Notes under the pieces: generated by a model
What the model was told of the DNA's origin: nothing
The model's input: only the letters and a program-made list of their open reading frames with translations
Database searches by the model: none
Part shown: positions 1 through 6,699 of the stretch, in pieces
Layout: each line of letters opens with the position of its first letter
Numbering within the stretch: position 1 is the stretch's first letter
NCBI GenBank assembly: GCA_945888585.1
Contig: CAMDAI010000029.1
Location: 1 to 10,704, forward strand
Source of the DNA: Rickettsia typhi
Lineage (GTDB): Bacteria; Pseudomonadota; Alphaproteobacteria; Rickettsiales; UBA1997
Direction: 5' to 3'
Length of the DNA stretch: 10,704 bases
Made by a program: the position numbers and the translations under genes

Positions 1-270
1 ACTAATCAGGATAAATATTATGTAGTTAAATGTGTATTTTATCCAAAAAATTCCGCTAATGTTTTAGTTGATTTTAGAATTAGAAAAAATCCTGATTCTG
101 CTGATTTTAAAGTGTTAGATATTGTTATTGAGGGTATTAGTTTAATCGAAACCCAAAGATCTGAATTCGGATCAGCAATTGCTGCTAGTGGTTTAGACAA
201 GTTTCTAGTTGATTTAGATGAAAGAGTAAAAAAATTAAAATCTGCTCCAGCTATTTATAAAACTAAATAA
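1..270 (+). CDS. mlaC: MlaC/Ttg2D phospholipid-binding protein, C-terminal part (cut by window edge)
   Basis: Frame 1 is open from the first base to TAA at 268-270, giving the last 89 residues of a protein that begins left of the window. The fragment has the MlaC (Ttg2D, 'toluene tolerance') pattern: a beta-rich stretch with VDFRIRKN, then DFKVLDIVIEGISLIETQRS, then an Ala-rich helix and a final charged helix with DLDERVKKL. MlaC is the periplasmic carrier that shuttles phospholipid between outer-membrane MlaA and the inner-membrane MlaFEDB transporter. Its partner mlaA lies at 8388-9188 on the other strand; in many alphaproteobacteria the two are adjacent. Downstream is a hairpin, then htpG on the same strand 144 bases away. 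Signal peptide and start are not visible. Family assignment is fairly sure. Confidence 0.85.
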   Translation, partial: TNQDKYYVVKCVFYPKNSANVLVDFRIRKNPDSADFKVLDIVIEGISLIETQRSEFGSAIAASGLDKFLVDLDERVKKLKSAPAIYKTK

Positions 271-290
271 TTTTTGGTGTAATATAAATC

Positions 291-322
291 CCTTCGAGTC
301 ATTTATTATTCTGCCTCGAAGG
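291..322. terminator. 8-bp inverted repeat after mlaC, possible 3'-end hairpin
   Basis: CCTTCGAG (291-298) and CTCGAAGG (315-322) are perfect complementary arms around a 16-base AT-rich loop, starting 20 bases after the mlaC stop. It is more GC-rich than its surroundings. There is no T-run on either side, so it is not a classical Rho-independent terminator. It could be an mRNA 3' stabiliser, a weak terminator or a palindromic repeat element. Confidence 0.35.
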
Positions 323-344
323 CATAGGCTATACAATTTCTATT

Positions 345-383
345 TATAATATTGAAATTTCAAATTTTATTCTTATCTATAAT
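345..383 (+). promoter_or_regulatory. Possible htpG promoter region
   Basis: Two exact TATAAT hexamers occur upstream of htpG, at 345-350 and 378-383. TTGAAA at 352-357 is the nearest -35-like element for the second, but its spacing of 20 bases is long. TTGAAA is also part of a perfect 12-bp palindrome, TTGAAATTTCAA (352-363). No clear heat-shock sigma-32 pair or CIRCE element was seen, although htpG is often heat-inducible. The exact promoter cannot be fixed by reading. Confidence 0.3.
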
Positions 384-414
384 TCCAATAATTTTTTAAC
401 TAAAATCACTTTTT

Positions 415-2298
415 ATGACTATGAATCCTAAGCAATATAGTTTTGACGTTGAAGTTGGTAAGGTTTTAAATCTGATGATTAATTCGCTTTATACCAACAA
501 AGATGTAGCGCTGCGTGAATTAATTTCCAACGCTTCGGATGCTTGTGATAAATTGCGTTATTTATCAGCACAAAATTCTAATATTTTATTAGAAAATGAA
601 GAGTTAAAAATTAGTTTAACTATTGATAAAAAAGCTAAAACTTTAACTATTTCCGATAATGGAATTGGAATGAATGAAGAGGATTTGGTGCAAAATTTAG
701 GAACTATTGCTAAATCTGGAACTGAAAATTTTGTTAAATCACTTACTGGTGATAATAAAAAAGATGTACAATTAATCGGGCAATTTGGGGTTGGGTTTTA
801 TTCATCTTTCATGATTGCAACTAAAGTGGAGGTTTTTTCTAAAAAATATGATGCAGAAAAATCATATAAATGGATTTCTGAAGGTGCCGGAAATTTCAGC
901 GTTGAAGAAGCTGATAAAAAAGATCGCGGCACTCAAATTATTTTATTCTTAAAAGATGATGCGGAAGAATTTTTAGATCGTTTTCATATTAAATATATAG
1001 TTCAAACTTATTCTGATCATATCGGCATTAATATTGAATTTATAAATGAAGATGGTAAGCCAGATTTATTAAATTCTGCTTCAGCAATTTGGACCAAATC
1101 AAAAGAAGAAATTTCTACCGAACAATATAATGCTTTTTATAAGCATATTGCTCATTTACCTGGCGAGCCTTTTATGACTATTCATAATCGAGCTGAAGGA
1201 GTAGTGGAATATATCAATTTGCTTTTTATTCCTGATATGAAGCCGTTTGATTTATTTCATCCAGATCGTAAATCTCGAGTAAAATTATATGTCAAAAAAG
1301 TTTTTATCAGTGAAGAATTGGAATTAGTTCCGGCATGGTTACGTTTTATGCGTGGTTTAATTGATTCACAAGATTTACCATTAAATATTAGCAGAGAAAC
1401 TCTGCAGCATAATTTGGTTATTGAAAAAATTAAAAAATCAGTTATCAAAAAAGTGCTTTCTGAGCTTAAGAAAAAAGCCTCAGAAGATGAAGAATCTTAT
1501 GTAAAATTCTGGAATAATTTTGGAGCGGTTATTAAAGAAGGCCTATGTGATTCCCATGAATTTAAAGATAAAATTTTAGAAATTTCTCGTTTTTATAGTT
1601 CAAAATCAACGGATAAATTAATTTCAATGGCTGAGTATTTAGATCATGCTAAGCCTGGTCAAGACAAGATTTATTATCTAACCGGAGAATCAATTGAGAA
1701 AATAAAATCAAGCCCACAATTAGAAGGATTCATCAAAAATGATATCGAAGTTTTATTATTAACTGATGCGGTTGATGATTTTTGGGTTACCGTAACTAAT
1801 ATTTATAAAGAAAAAGAATTTCAATCAATCACTAGAACTGATGTTGATTTGACAAAAATTGGTGAAAATAAAATAGATAAAGATGAAGAAGAAGTAAAAA
1901 AAGACGAGCCAATTAAAGACAATCAATTGAACATTTTAAAAGAGCGTTTTAAACAAGTTTTGGGAGATAAAGTAAAGGATATCAGGATTTCTAAAAAACT
2001 CAGTCAAAGTGCAGTTTGCTTGGGGGTTGATGCTAATTCAATGGATATCAGAATGGAGCGTTATTTAATGGAACAAAAACAAATCCTTTCAGTTTCTGCA
2101 AAAGTTTTAGAAATAAATCCAGATCATGATATTATTAAATCTTTGGATAATGATTTAAATAATGATAATAAAAAACAGCAAATTGACTCAATAATTAAAA
2201 CTTTGTTTGATCAAGCCTGTATTATTGAAGGAGAACCAATTTCTGATTCCAAAGACTTTTCAGTAAGATTGAATGATCTGATTAAAAAAGGATTGTAG
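415..2298 (+). CDS. htpG: Molecular chaperone HtpG (Hsp90 family)
   Basis: This 627-aa protein has the normal length and order of bacterial Hsp90. The N-terminal GHKL ATPase domain (about residues 1-230) shows the ATP-site helix LRELISNASDACDK (Glu35, Asn39), DNGIGM (81-86), the lid segment NLGTIAKSGTENF and GQFGVGFYS (122-130). The middle domain contains FHPDRKSRVKLYVKKVFI and the conserved NISRE loop that contacts the ATP phosphate. The last 110 or so residues form the dimerisation domain, after a charged Lys/Glu linker. HtpG is a cytosolic ATP-dependent chaperone acting late in folding and in stress tolerance. Two in-frame ATGs (415 and 421) are possible starts; neither has a Shine-Dalgarno sequence. 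The gene is convergent with kefB, 44 bases away. Nothing appears truncated. Confidence 0.97.
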   Translation: MTMNPKQYSFDVEVGKVLNLMINSLYTNKDVALRELISNASDACDKLRYLSAQNSNILLENEELKISLTIDKKAKTLTISDNGIGMNEEDLVQNLGTIAKSGTENFVKSLTGDNKKDVQLIGQFGVGFYSSFMIATKVEVFSKKYDAEKSYKWISEGAGNFSVEEADKKDRGTQIILFLKDDAEEFLDRFHIKYIVQTYSDHIGINIEFINEDGKPDLLNSASAIWTKSKEEISTEQYNAFYKHIAHLPGEPFMTIHNRAEGVVEYINLLFIPDMKPFDLFHPDRKSRVKLYVKKVFISEELELVPAWLRFMRGLIDSQDLPLNISRETLQHNLVIEKIKKSVIKKVLSELKKKASEDEESYVKFWNNFGAVIKEGLCDSHEFKDKILEISRFYSSKSTDKLISMAEYLDHAKPGQDKIYYLTGESIEKIKSSPQLEGFIKNDIEVLLLTDAVDDFWVTVTNIYKEKEFQSITRTDVDLTKIGENKIDKDEEEVKKDEPIKDNQLNILKERFKQVLGDKVKDIRISKKLSQSAVCLGVDANSMDIRMERYLMEQKQILSVSAKVLEINPDHDIIKSLDNDLNNDNKKQQIDSIIKTLFDQACIIEGEPISDSKDFSVRLNDLIKKGL

Positions 2299-2321
2299 TT
2301 TATTTTCATCTTTAAAAACTA

Positions 2322-2344
2322 AATTAGAAAATAATCATCTAATT
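2322..2344. terminator. Weak bidirectional hairpin between htpG and kefB
   Basis: AATTAGA (2322-2328) and TCTAATT (2338-2344) form a 7-bp stem with a 9-base loop between the convergent htpG and kefB genes, overlapping the kefB stop codon. The stem is mostly A/T and lacks a long T-run, so a terminator role is only suggested by position. Confidence 0.25.
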
Positions 2345-4070
2345 ATTCCATCTTACTATATTGCTCGCTATCTTGAAAGATTACATCTTTCACAAATTCA
2401 GAATTAACGTCGCGAAAAGAAGCTAGGGTATTTTCAATTTCGGTGTTTTGAATTCCTATAGAGGCAAGTGCGGCTTTTCCAAGTTGCAGACCGGTTTCTA
2501 AATTTTTAGCGATAACAGTACTGGCACCAACTTTTTTAAATCTTTCAGCATTACTAATGGTTTCAGTTTTGGTAATAACCGGAACTCTAGGAAAATTTTC
2601 ATGAATAAATCTGGTGATTTTAATGCAGGCGAAATCATCTTCCATAGCTACAATTACATTTTCAGCTTTGTCAATTCCGATATATTTTAAAATATCAAGA
2701 TTCATAGCATCACCGTAGTAAATGTTGTAGCCGTTAGCTTTCTCAATACGGACAATACGATGATTATTATCAAGAACAATATAGTTTATTTTTCTTTTCT
2801 TTAGTAGATAAGTTACAATTCTACCAACTTTACCAAAGCCGATAATTACTATATGTTTAGAAATATCGCCAATTTCTCTTTTAATTTTATTATCACGTAA
2901 GACATCTCGGATATATAATTGGCCTTTAATCTTTCTACCAAAAGTTGCTAAAAGCGGAGTGAAGGCCATAGAAACTGTAACTACTGTCATTAATAGCTGA
3001 GCTAATTCGGCATCAATAATTTTATTTTGTACTGCCATAATAAATACTACGAATGCAAATTCACCGCCTTGAGAAAGTAATAATCCGGCATGAATCGCAG
3101 GAGCCATTGGAAATTTAAAAATACGACATAATAATATTATGACTCCAGCTTTGGTAAATATTAAAGCTGCAGCTAAAAAGAAGATCAAATGAAGTTTTTC
3201 AATAAGAAGAGTGAATTGAAACGACATGCCAATAGTCATAAAAAATAGACCTAAAAGCAAAGATTCTAATGAAGAAATTTCATTTTCTACTCGATATTTA
3301 TATTCAGTTTCAGCAACCATTAATCCAGCAATGAAAGCCCCTAGGGCAAATGATAGCCCTAAAGTATGACTGATAAAAGCCGCACCTAAAACCACAATTA
3401 AAGTTGTACTTAAAAATAATACATCACTTTTAGCGTTAGCCACTACTCTAAAAATTGGCCTTAGAAATAATCGCCCAATTACAAAAATAATAGCCATTGC
3501 AATAGCAGCATCAGCAAAAGCTCCACCAAGAGCATGGATGATATTTACTTCCGGATTAGAAAGTAGAGGAAGTAGTACTAAAATAGGAATTACCGCTAAA
3601 TCCTGTAATAATAATATTGAAAATGATAATCGTCCAACACGGGTGGATTGTTCACTATGTTCCTCAATAACTTGTAAAACTATAGCAGTTGAAGAAAGTG
3701 ACAAAGCACTTCCAATGATTAAAGCAGCTTCCTTAGTCATACCACAGCGATATAGAAAATAACCGATAAGAGCGCTAGTTAAAATAACTTGCAATCCACC
3801 AAAACCCAGAACATATTTTTTCATATTCAGGAGTTTGTTGAAGGTAAGTTCAAGTCCGATGGCAAACAATAAAAAAACTACACCAAGTTCAGCAATGGAA
3901 CTGGTTGTTTCACTATTTTCAATTATTCTAAACCCGTAAGGTCCAATCAAAGTTCCGGCCACTAAATAACCTAGAACAGGGCTTAAACCTAATTGTTTAA
4001 AAATCATTATAATACCAACCGAAGCAAGTAACAGAACTAGAATATCTTTTAAATAAACGATATCGTGCAT
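2343..4070 (-). CDS. kefB: CPA2 cation:proton antiporter with RCK/TrkA-N domain (KefB/KefC type)
   Basis: The 575-aa protein has two parts. Residues about 1-380 form a polytopic Na+/H+-exchanger domain of roughly 12-13 membrane segments with Kef motifs: GPYGFR (43-48), LLFAIGLEL (67-75), LLQDLAVIP (154-162), [14 protein letters not shown] (237-250) and [11 protein letters not shown] (331-341). Residues about 405-525 are a cytosolic RCK/TrkA-N domain with the nucleotide-binding motif GFGKVG (411-416) and the strand IVLDNN (431-436). Such proteins exchange K+ (or Na+) for H+ across the inner membrane; E. coli KefB and KefC are gated by glutathione and its adducts. The loop after [12 protein letters not shown] differs from the E. 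coli HALEADIEP type, so glutathione gating should not be assumed. Length is near E. coli KefB (601 aa). ATG at 4068-4070 follows an AT-rich leader; a palindrome lies 23 bases upstream. Confidence 0.92.
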   Translation of the reverse strand: MHDIVYLKDILVLLLASVGIIMIFKQLGLSPVLGYLVAGTLIGPYGFRIIENSETTSSIAELGVVFLLFAIGLELTFNKLLNMKKYVLGFGGLQVILTSALIGYFLYRCGMTKEAALIIGSALSLSSTAIVLQVIEEHSEQSTRVGRLSFSILLLQDLAVIPILVLLPLLSNPEVNIIHALGGAFADAAIAMAIIFVIGRLFLRPIFRVVANAKSDVLFLSTTLIVVLGAAFISHTLGLSFALGAFIAGLMVAETEYKYRVENEISSLESLLLGLFFMTIGMSFQFTLLIEKLHLIFFLAAALIFTKAGVIILLCRIFKFPMAPAIHAGLLLSQGGEFAFVVFIMAVQNKIIDAELAQLLMTVVTVSMAFTPLLATFGRKIKGQLYIRDVLRDNKIKREIGDISKHIVIIGFGKVGRIVTYLLKKRKINYIVLDNNHRIVRIEKANGYNIYYGDAMNLDILKYIGIDKAENVIVAMEDDFACIKITRFIHENFPRVPVITKTETISNAERFKKVGASTVIAKNLETGLQLGKAALASIGIQNTEIENTLASFRDVNSEFVKDVIFQDSEQYSKME

Positions 4071-4087
4071 TAGTTTTATTATTGAAG

Positions 4088-4108
4088 TTTATACACCGTT
4101 AACGGTGT
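4088..4108 (-). promoter_or_regulatory. Perfect 16-bp palindrome beside a -10-like box upstream of kefB; candidate operator
   Basis: ACACCGTTAACGGTGT (4093-4108) is a perfect 16-bp palindrome, notably GC-rich for this intergenic region. On the kefB strand it is followed directly by TATAAA (4093 down to 4088), a good -10 candidate placed about 18 bases before the kefB ATG. This would put the palindrome in the -35/-10 spacer, the usual place for a dimeric regulator. No good -35 hexamer is seen upstream of it. It has no loop and no T-run, so a protein-binding site is more likely than a terminator. The regulator is unknown. Confidence 0.45.
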
Positions 4109-4121
4109 CTAGAAAAATCTC

Positions 4122-4148
4122 AGTTGAAATTGAATTCTTAATTCAACT
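4122..4148 (+). repeat. Overlapping inverted repeats in the dcd leader region
   Basis: AGTTGAA (4122-4128) pairs with TTCAACT (4142-4148), and alternatively TTGAATT (4130-4136) pairs with AATTCAA (4140-4146). A T-run (about 4154-4161) follows on the + strand. The arrangement resembles a hairpin plus U-tract, but no upstream + strand gene is nearby to be terminated. It may simply reflect the AT-rich spacer. Confidence 0.2.
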
Positions 4149-4195
4149 TGAATTATTTTTTAAATCAAGTATGTTTTTCGTGCTTATTCACTTAC

Positions 4196-4225
4196 TTGTC
4201 ACTTTGTTAAAGAACCTGTTAAAAT
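4196..4225 (+). promoter_or_regulatory. Possible sigma-70 promoter of dcd-murA
   Basis: TTGTCA (4196-4201) and TAAAAT (4220-4225) each differ from the -35 and -10 consensus at one position and are 18 bases apart. Transcription would begin within a few bases of the dcd ATG at 4228, implying a leaderless or nearly leaderless mRNA. Such a match can arise by chance in AT-rich DNA. Confidence 0.35.
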
Positions 4226-4227
4226 TA

Positions 4228-4797
4228 ATGTCGATAATGTCTGATAGGTGGATTGCCGAAATGTCCGCCAAACATAAAATGATTAGTCCTTTTGTTCCTT
4301 CTCAAATAAAACTTGGGGAAGATTCTAAAAAAATTATTTCATACGGAAACTCTTCTTATGGTTATGATGCCAGAGTTTCCAATGAATTTAAAATATTCAC
4401 TAATATTGATTCAGCCATTGTAGATCCTAAAAATTTTTCCGACAATAGTTTTGTTAATAGAGTAACTGATGTTTGTATTATTCCTCCTAATAGTTTTGCT
4501 TTAGCTCGAACTGTAGAATATTTTAAAGTTCCAGAAGATGTTCTGGTTGTTTGTGTTGGCAAATCAACTTATGCCAGATGTGGAATTATTGTTAATGTAA
4601 CTCCCTTAGAACCAGGATGGGAAGGACATGTTACTTTAGAATTTTCCAATACAACTCCACTACCTGCAAAAATTTATGCTTTTGAAGGTGCTTGTCAGTT
4701 TTTATTTTTCCGTGGTGATGAAAAATGTTTAACTTCCTATTCTAAGCGCAACGGTAAATATATGAAACAAACTGGAGTAACTCTTCCAAAAGTATAG
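4228..4797 (+). CDS. dcd: dCTP deaminase
   Basis: From ATG at 4228 the product is 189 aa, the usual length for alphaproteobacterial Dcd, and begins MSIMSDRWI as the family does. The frame is open further upstream to ATG 4105, but the 41 extra residues are hydrophobic, unlike any Dcd, and lie in the intergenic region, so the short start is chosen. Dcd deaminates dCTP to dUTP, feeding dUMP and then dTTP synthesis. Visible family motifs are SSYGYDARV (42-50), the active-site GKSTYARCG (111-119, with Ser113 and Arg117) and VTLEFSN (135-141) with catalytic Glu138. The C-terminal [12 protein letters not shown] is the flexible lid region. It is followed after 13 bases by murA on the same strand, suggesting co-transcription. 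The sequence resembles Rickettsia Dcd throughout. Confidence 0.96.
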   Translation: MSIMSDRWIAEMSAKHKMISPFVPSQIKLGEDSKKIISYGNSSYGYDARVSNEFKIFTNIDSAIVDPKNFSDNSFVNRVTDVCIIPPNSFALARTVEYFKVPEDVLVVCVGKSTYARCGIIVNVTPLEPGWEGHVTLEFSNTTPLPAKIYAFEGACQFLFFRGDEKCLTSYSKRNGKYMKQTGVTLPKV

Positions 4798-4810
4798 ATA
4801 ATTATAGATC

Positions 4811-6097
4811 ATGAAGAAATTAGTAATTACCGGTGGTAAAAAAATAATTGGAACTATTGATATTGCAGGCGCTAAAAATGCAGCCTTGCCTTTGATGGTT
4901 GCCAGTATTTTAACTGATGAAAAATTAATCCTTAGTAATGTTCCTCATGTAGCTGACATTTCCACCATGGCTAATTTATTAGCAAGTTTAGGAATTGAAT
5001 TTAGTTTAGACGGATTTGATCTAGATGGCGGAAATTTTGGCAGAGTTGTCATTTTAAATGCAAAAGAAATTTCCAAGCCGGTTGCTGAGTATGAGCTAGT
5101 ACGCAAAATGCGTGCTTCAATTTTGATTTTAGGACCACTTTTAGCCAGATTTGGACATGCTAAAGTTTCTCTTCCGGGTGGTTGTGCTATTGGAGCCAGA
5201 CCAGTTGATTTACATTTAAAAGCTATGGAAAAAATGGGTGCCACAATTAAGGTGGTAGCTGGTTATGTTGAAGCCGAAGTCCAAGGAAAATTAAAAGGTG
5301 CTGAAATCGAATTTGAAAAAACTTCTGTTGGTGCAACCGAAAATGTTCTAATGGCTGCAACCTTGGCAGAAGGTAAAACTATTTTGCGTAATGCAGCAAT
5401 GGAGCCAGAAATAGTTGATTTAGCCATTTGCTTAAGAAAAATGGGTGCTAAAATTGAAGGAGAAGGAACTTCTACTATAACAATTATTGGAGTAGATAAA
5501 TTACATGCTGCCAAACATCATATTGTAGCTGATCGAATTGAAGCAGGAACTTATGCAATTGCTGCCGTAATAACTGATGGTTGTATAAAAATCACTGGGG
5601 TTAATATTCATTTATTTTCCAGTATCAAAAAAGAGTTAGAACAGGCTGGTGCTGAATTTAAGGCGATTAGTGATAATGAAGTTGAGGTCAAAAGATCGAA
5701 AAAAGAGATTACTTCGGTTGATATTTCGACTGAGCCTTATCCTGGTTTTCCAACTGATATGCAAGCCCAATTCATGTCACTCATGACTATTGCTAATGGC
5801 ATTTCTACTATCAAAGAAAATATTTTTGAAAATCGTTTTATGCATGTGATGGAACTACTTAGAATGGGTGCTAATATTCAATATAGTGGTAATGTTGCGG
5901 TTATAAAAGGTGTAAAAGAATTGTTCGGTGCAGAAGTAATGGCAACTGATCTTAGGGCTTCAGTTTGTATGGTTTTAGCTGGTTTGATTGCCAATGGTCA
6001 AACTACTATTAATCGTCTTTACCATTTAGAACGCGGTTATGAAAGATTAGCTGAAAAACTTATCCACTGCGGTGCAGATATTAAAGTTTTATATTAG
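4811..6097 (+). CDS. murA: UDP-N-acetylglucosamine 1-carboxyvinyltransferase
   Basis: The 428-aa protein is full length. MurA transfers enolpyruvate from PEP to UDP-GlcNAc, the first committed step of peptidoglycan synthesis, in the cytosol. Visible active-site features are Lys22-Asn23 in GAKNAALPL, the loop Cys125 in LPGGCAIGARPVDLH (E. coli Cys115) and Asp316 in GFPTDMQAQ (E. coli Asp305). Cys rather than Asp in the loop predicts the fosfomycin-sensitive form. The repeated inside-out alpha/beta barrel halves of the EPT superfamily are apparent, for example LRKMGAKIEGEG and LLRMGANIQYSG. The ATG is 13 bases after the dcd stop. Its presence implies that the organism keeps at least the start of the peptidoglycan pathway. 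The stop is only 8 bases from the convergent small gene. Confidence 0.97.
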   Translation: MKKLVITGGKKIIGTIDIAGAKNAALPLMVASILTDEKLILSNVPHVADISTMANLLASLGIEFSLDGFDLDGGNFGRVVILNAKEISKPVAEYELVRKMRASILILGPLLARFGHAKVSLPGGCAIGARPVDLHLKAMEKMGATIKVVAGYVEAEVQGKLKGAEIEFEKTSVGATENVLMAATLAEGKTILRNAAMEPEIVDLAICLRKMGAKIEGEGTSTITIIGVDKLHAAKHHIVADRIEAGTYAIAAVITDGCIKITGVNIHLFSSIKKELEQAGAEFKAISDNEVEVKRSKKEITSVDISTEPYPGFPTDMQAQFMSLMTIANGISTIKENIFENRFMHVMELLRMGANIQYSGNVAVIKGVKELFGAEVMATDLRASVCMVLAGLIANGQTTINRLYHLERGYERLAEKLIHCGADIKVLY

Positions 6098-6105
6098 AGA
6101 CTTTT

Positions 6106-6258
6106 TTATTTCTTATTCATATCAAATAAATTTTGTTTAACTTCACTTTCTTTTCTTCTCATCAAGTTTTTTCTAAGTGCAGATTGTAGTTTTTTTGATT
6201 TTACTTTTCTTTCTAAAGATTCCTTAGTTTTATTCTGATTAGATTTATTATTTTTCAT
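6106..6258 (-). CDS. 50-aa highly basic small protein of unknown function
   Basis: ATG at 6256-6258 to TAA at 6106-6108 encodes 50 residues, about one third Lys or Arg, with a predicted amphipathic helix containing LQSALRKNLMRRKE. I recall short proteins with an 'ALRxNLxRRK' core encoded near murA in other alphaproteobacteria, but cannot verify that here. No membrane segment, signal peptide or cysteines are present; a nucleic-acid- or ribosome-contacting role is a guess from charge only. The gene is convergent with murA (8-base gap). No Shine-Dalgarno is seen; TTGACA at 6331-6336 (- strand) could be part of its promoter. Against chance: a motif-like central helix and no internal stop; for chance: short length and A-rich codons. 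Confidence 0.55.
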   Translation of the reverse strand: MKNNKSNQNKTKESLERKVKSKKLQSALRKNLMRRKESEVKQNLFDMNKK

Positions 6259-6699
6259 AATTCTAAATAGTGTCTCATTTTTGTATAGCTATAATAAGTT
6301 TAAACACAAAAAATAGTAGTCATAAAATTATGTCAATTTAACACGGAGAATTGAACTCTCTATAAAACATCTCGTTGGATGGTTTACTCAAGTGCTTTGT
6401 TTTCAATTGGTATAATTATGGGTCTAGGCAACTTATACAAATCTTGCCTTCTATTGTTAAATCTAAATTCACATTCTTTTAAATGCAAAATAAATTTTCT
6501 CGGACAGTTTTCAACAAAGAAAAATCAAAATCATGTCCACAAAACAAAAGACTGGCACTACTTTACGAGAAGTCTGATTTGATATTCTTGGCATTTATTG
6601 CTGTTGCTATAATAAAAATGAACCTTTGTTAACAGTGCCTAAGTAAAGTTTTGTATAAAGGGTATGCAATTGTTGCGGGGCCCATAATCATGCACTGAG
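6259..6699. other. 441-base stretch without an intact gene; IS-derived in part
   Basis: No intact gene is convincing here. A + strand open frame at 6379-6582 has no recognisable domain and runs antisense to the transposase relic, so it is not called. The stretch holds the C-terminal transposase piece (6384-6518), a possible promoter for the small basic gene near 6331-6336, and 6519-6699, about 180 bases without recognised content. Near 6671-6683 there is a GC-rich patch including GGGGCCC, out of keeping with its surroundings. The 11-mer GCATTTATTGC (6591-6601) recurs at 8032-8042. Confidence 0.5.
6384..6518 (-). pseudogene. IS1595-family transposase relic, C-terminal piece
   Basis: Read on the - strand from 6518 to TAA at 6384-6386, the frame contains FILHLKECEFRFNNRR and then QDLYKL. 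This matches the C-terminal helix of ISXO2-like DDE transposases of the IS1595 family, where relatives read like KFxLHLKExEFRFNHRxxxLYK. There is no start codon, and the catalytic region that should precede it (DGWKAY..., FARG..., the last catalytic residue) is missing or unrecognisable. The final 14 or so residues after YKL are divergent. The piece has the same orientation as the middle transposase fragment at 8161-8369 and does not overlap it in protein coordinates, so the two probably come from one copy. Confidence 0.7.

Noticed and set aside
3538..3762. 74-aa + strand open frame inside kefB
   Set aside because: It is antisense to a conserved membrane region of the antiporter and has no family resemblance.
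4105..4227. 41-residue N-terminal extension of dcd from ATG 4105
   Set aside because: It is hydrophobic, lies in the intergenic region with inverted repeats, and the Dcd family starts at the [12 protein letters not shown] sequence encoded from 4228.
4945..5514. Two long - strand open frames inside murA (4945-5244 and 5263-5514)
   Set aside because: They are antisense to murA, which is intact and has all its family motifs; their translations look like shadows of murA codons.
6335..6365. Possible tRNA T-arm on the - strand (GTTCAAT with short flanking complementarity)
   Set aside because: Only about three stem pairs form, and no acceptor stem, anticodon arm or D-arm could be found around it.
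6379..6582. 67-aa + strand open frame
   Set aside because: It has no recognisable domain and runs antisense to the transposase C-terminal piece.
6671..6699. Rho-independent terminator after the barrel gene
   Set aside because: GGGGCCC and GCAA/TTGC pairings exist but do not form one good stem, and no T-run follows on the - strand.
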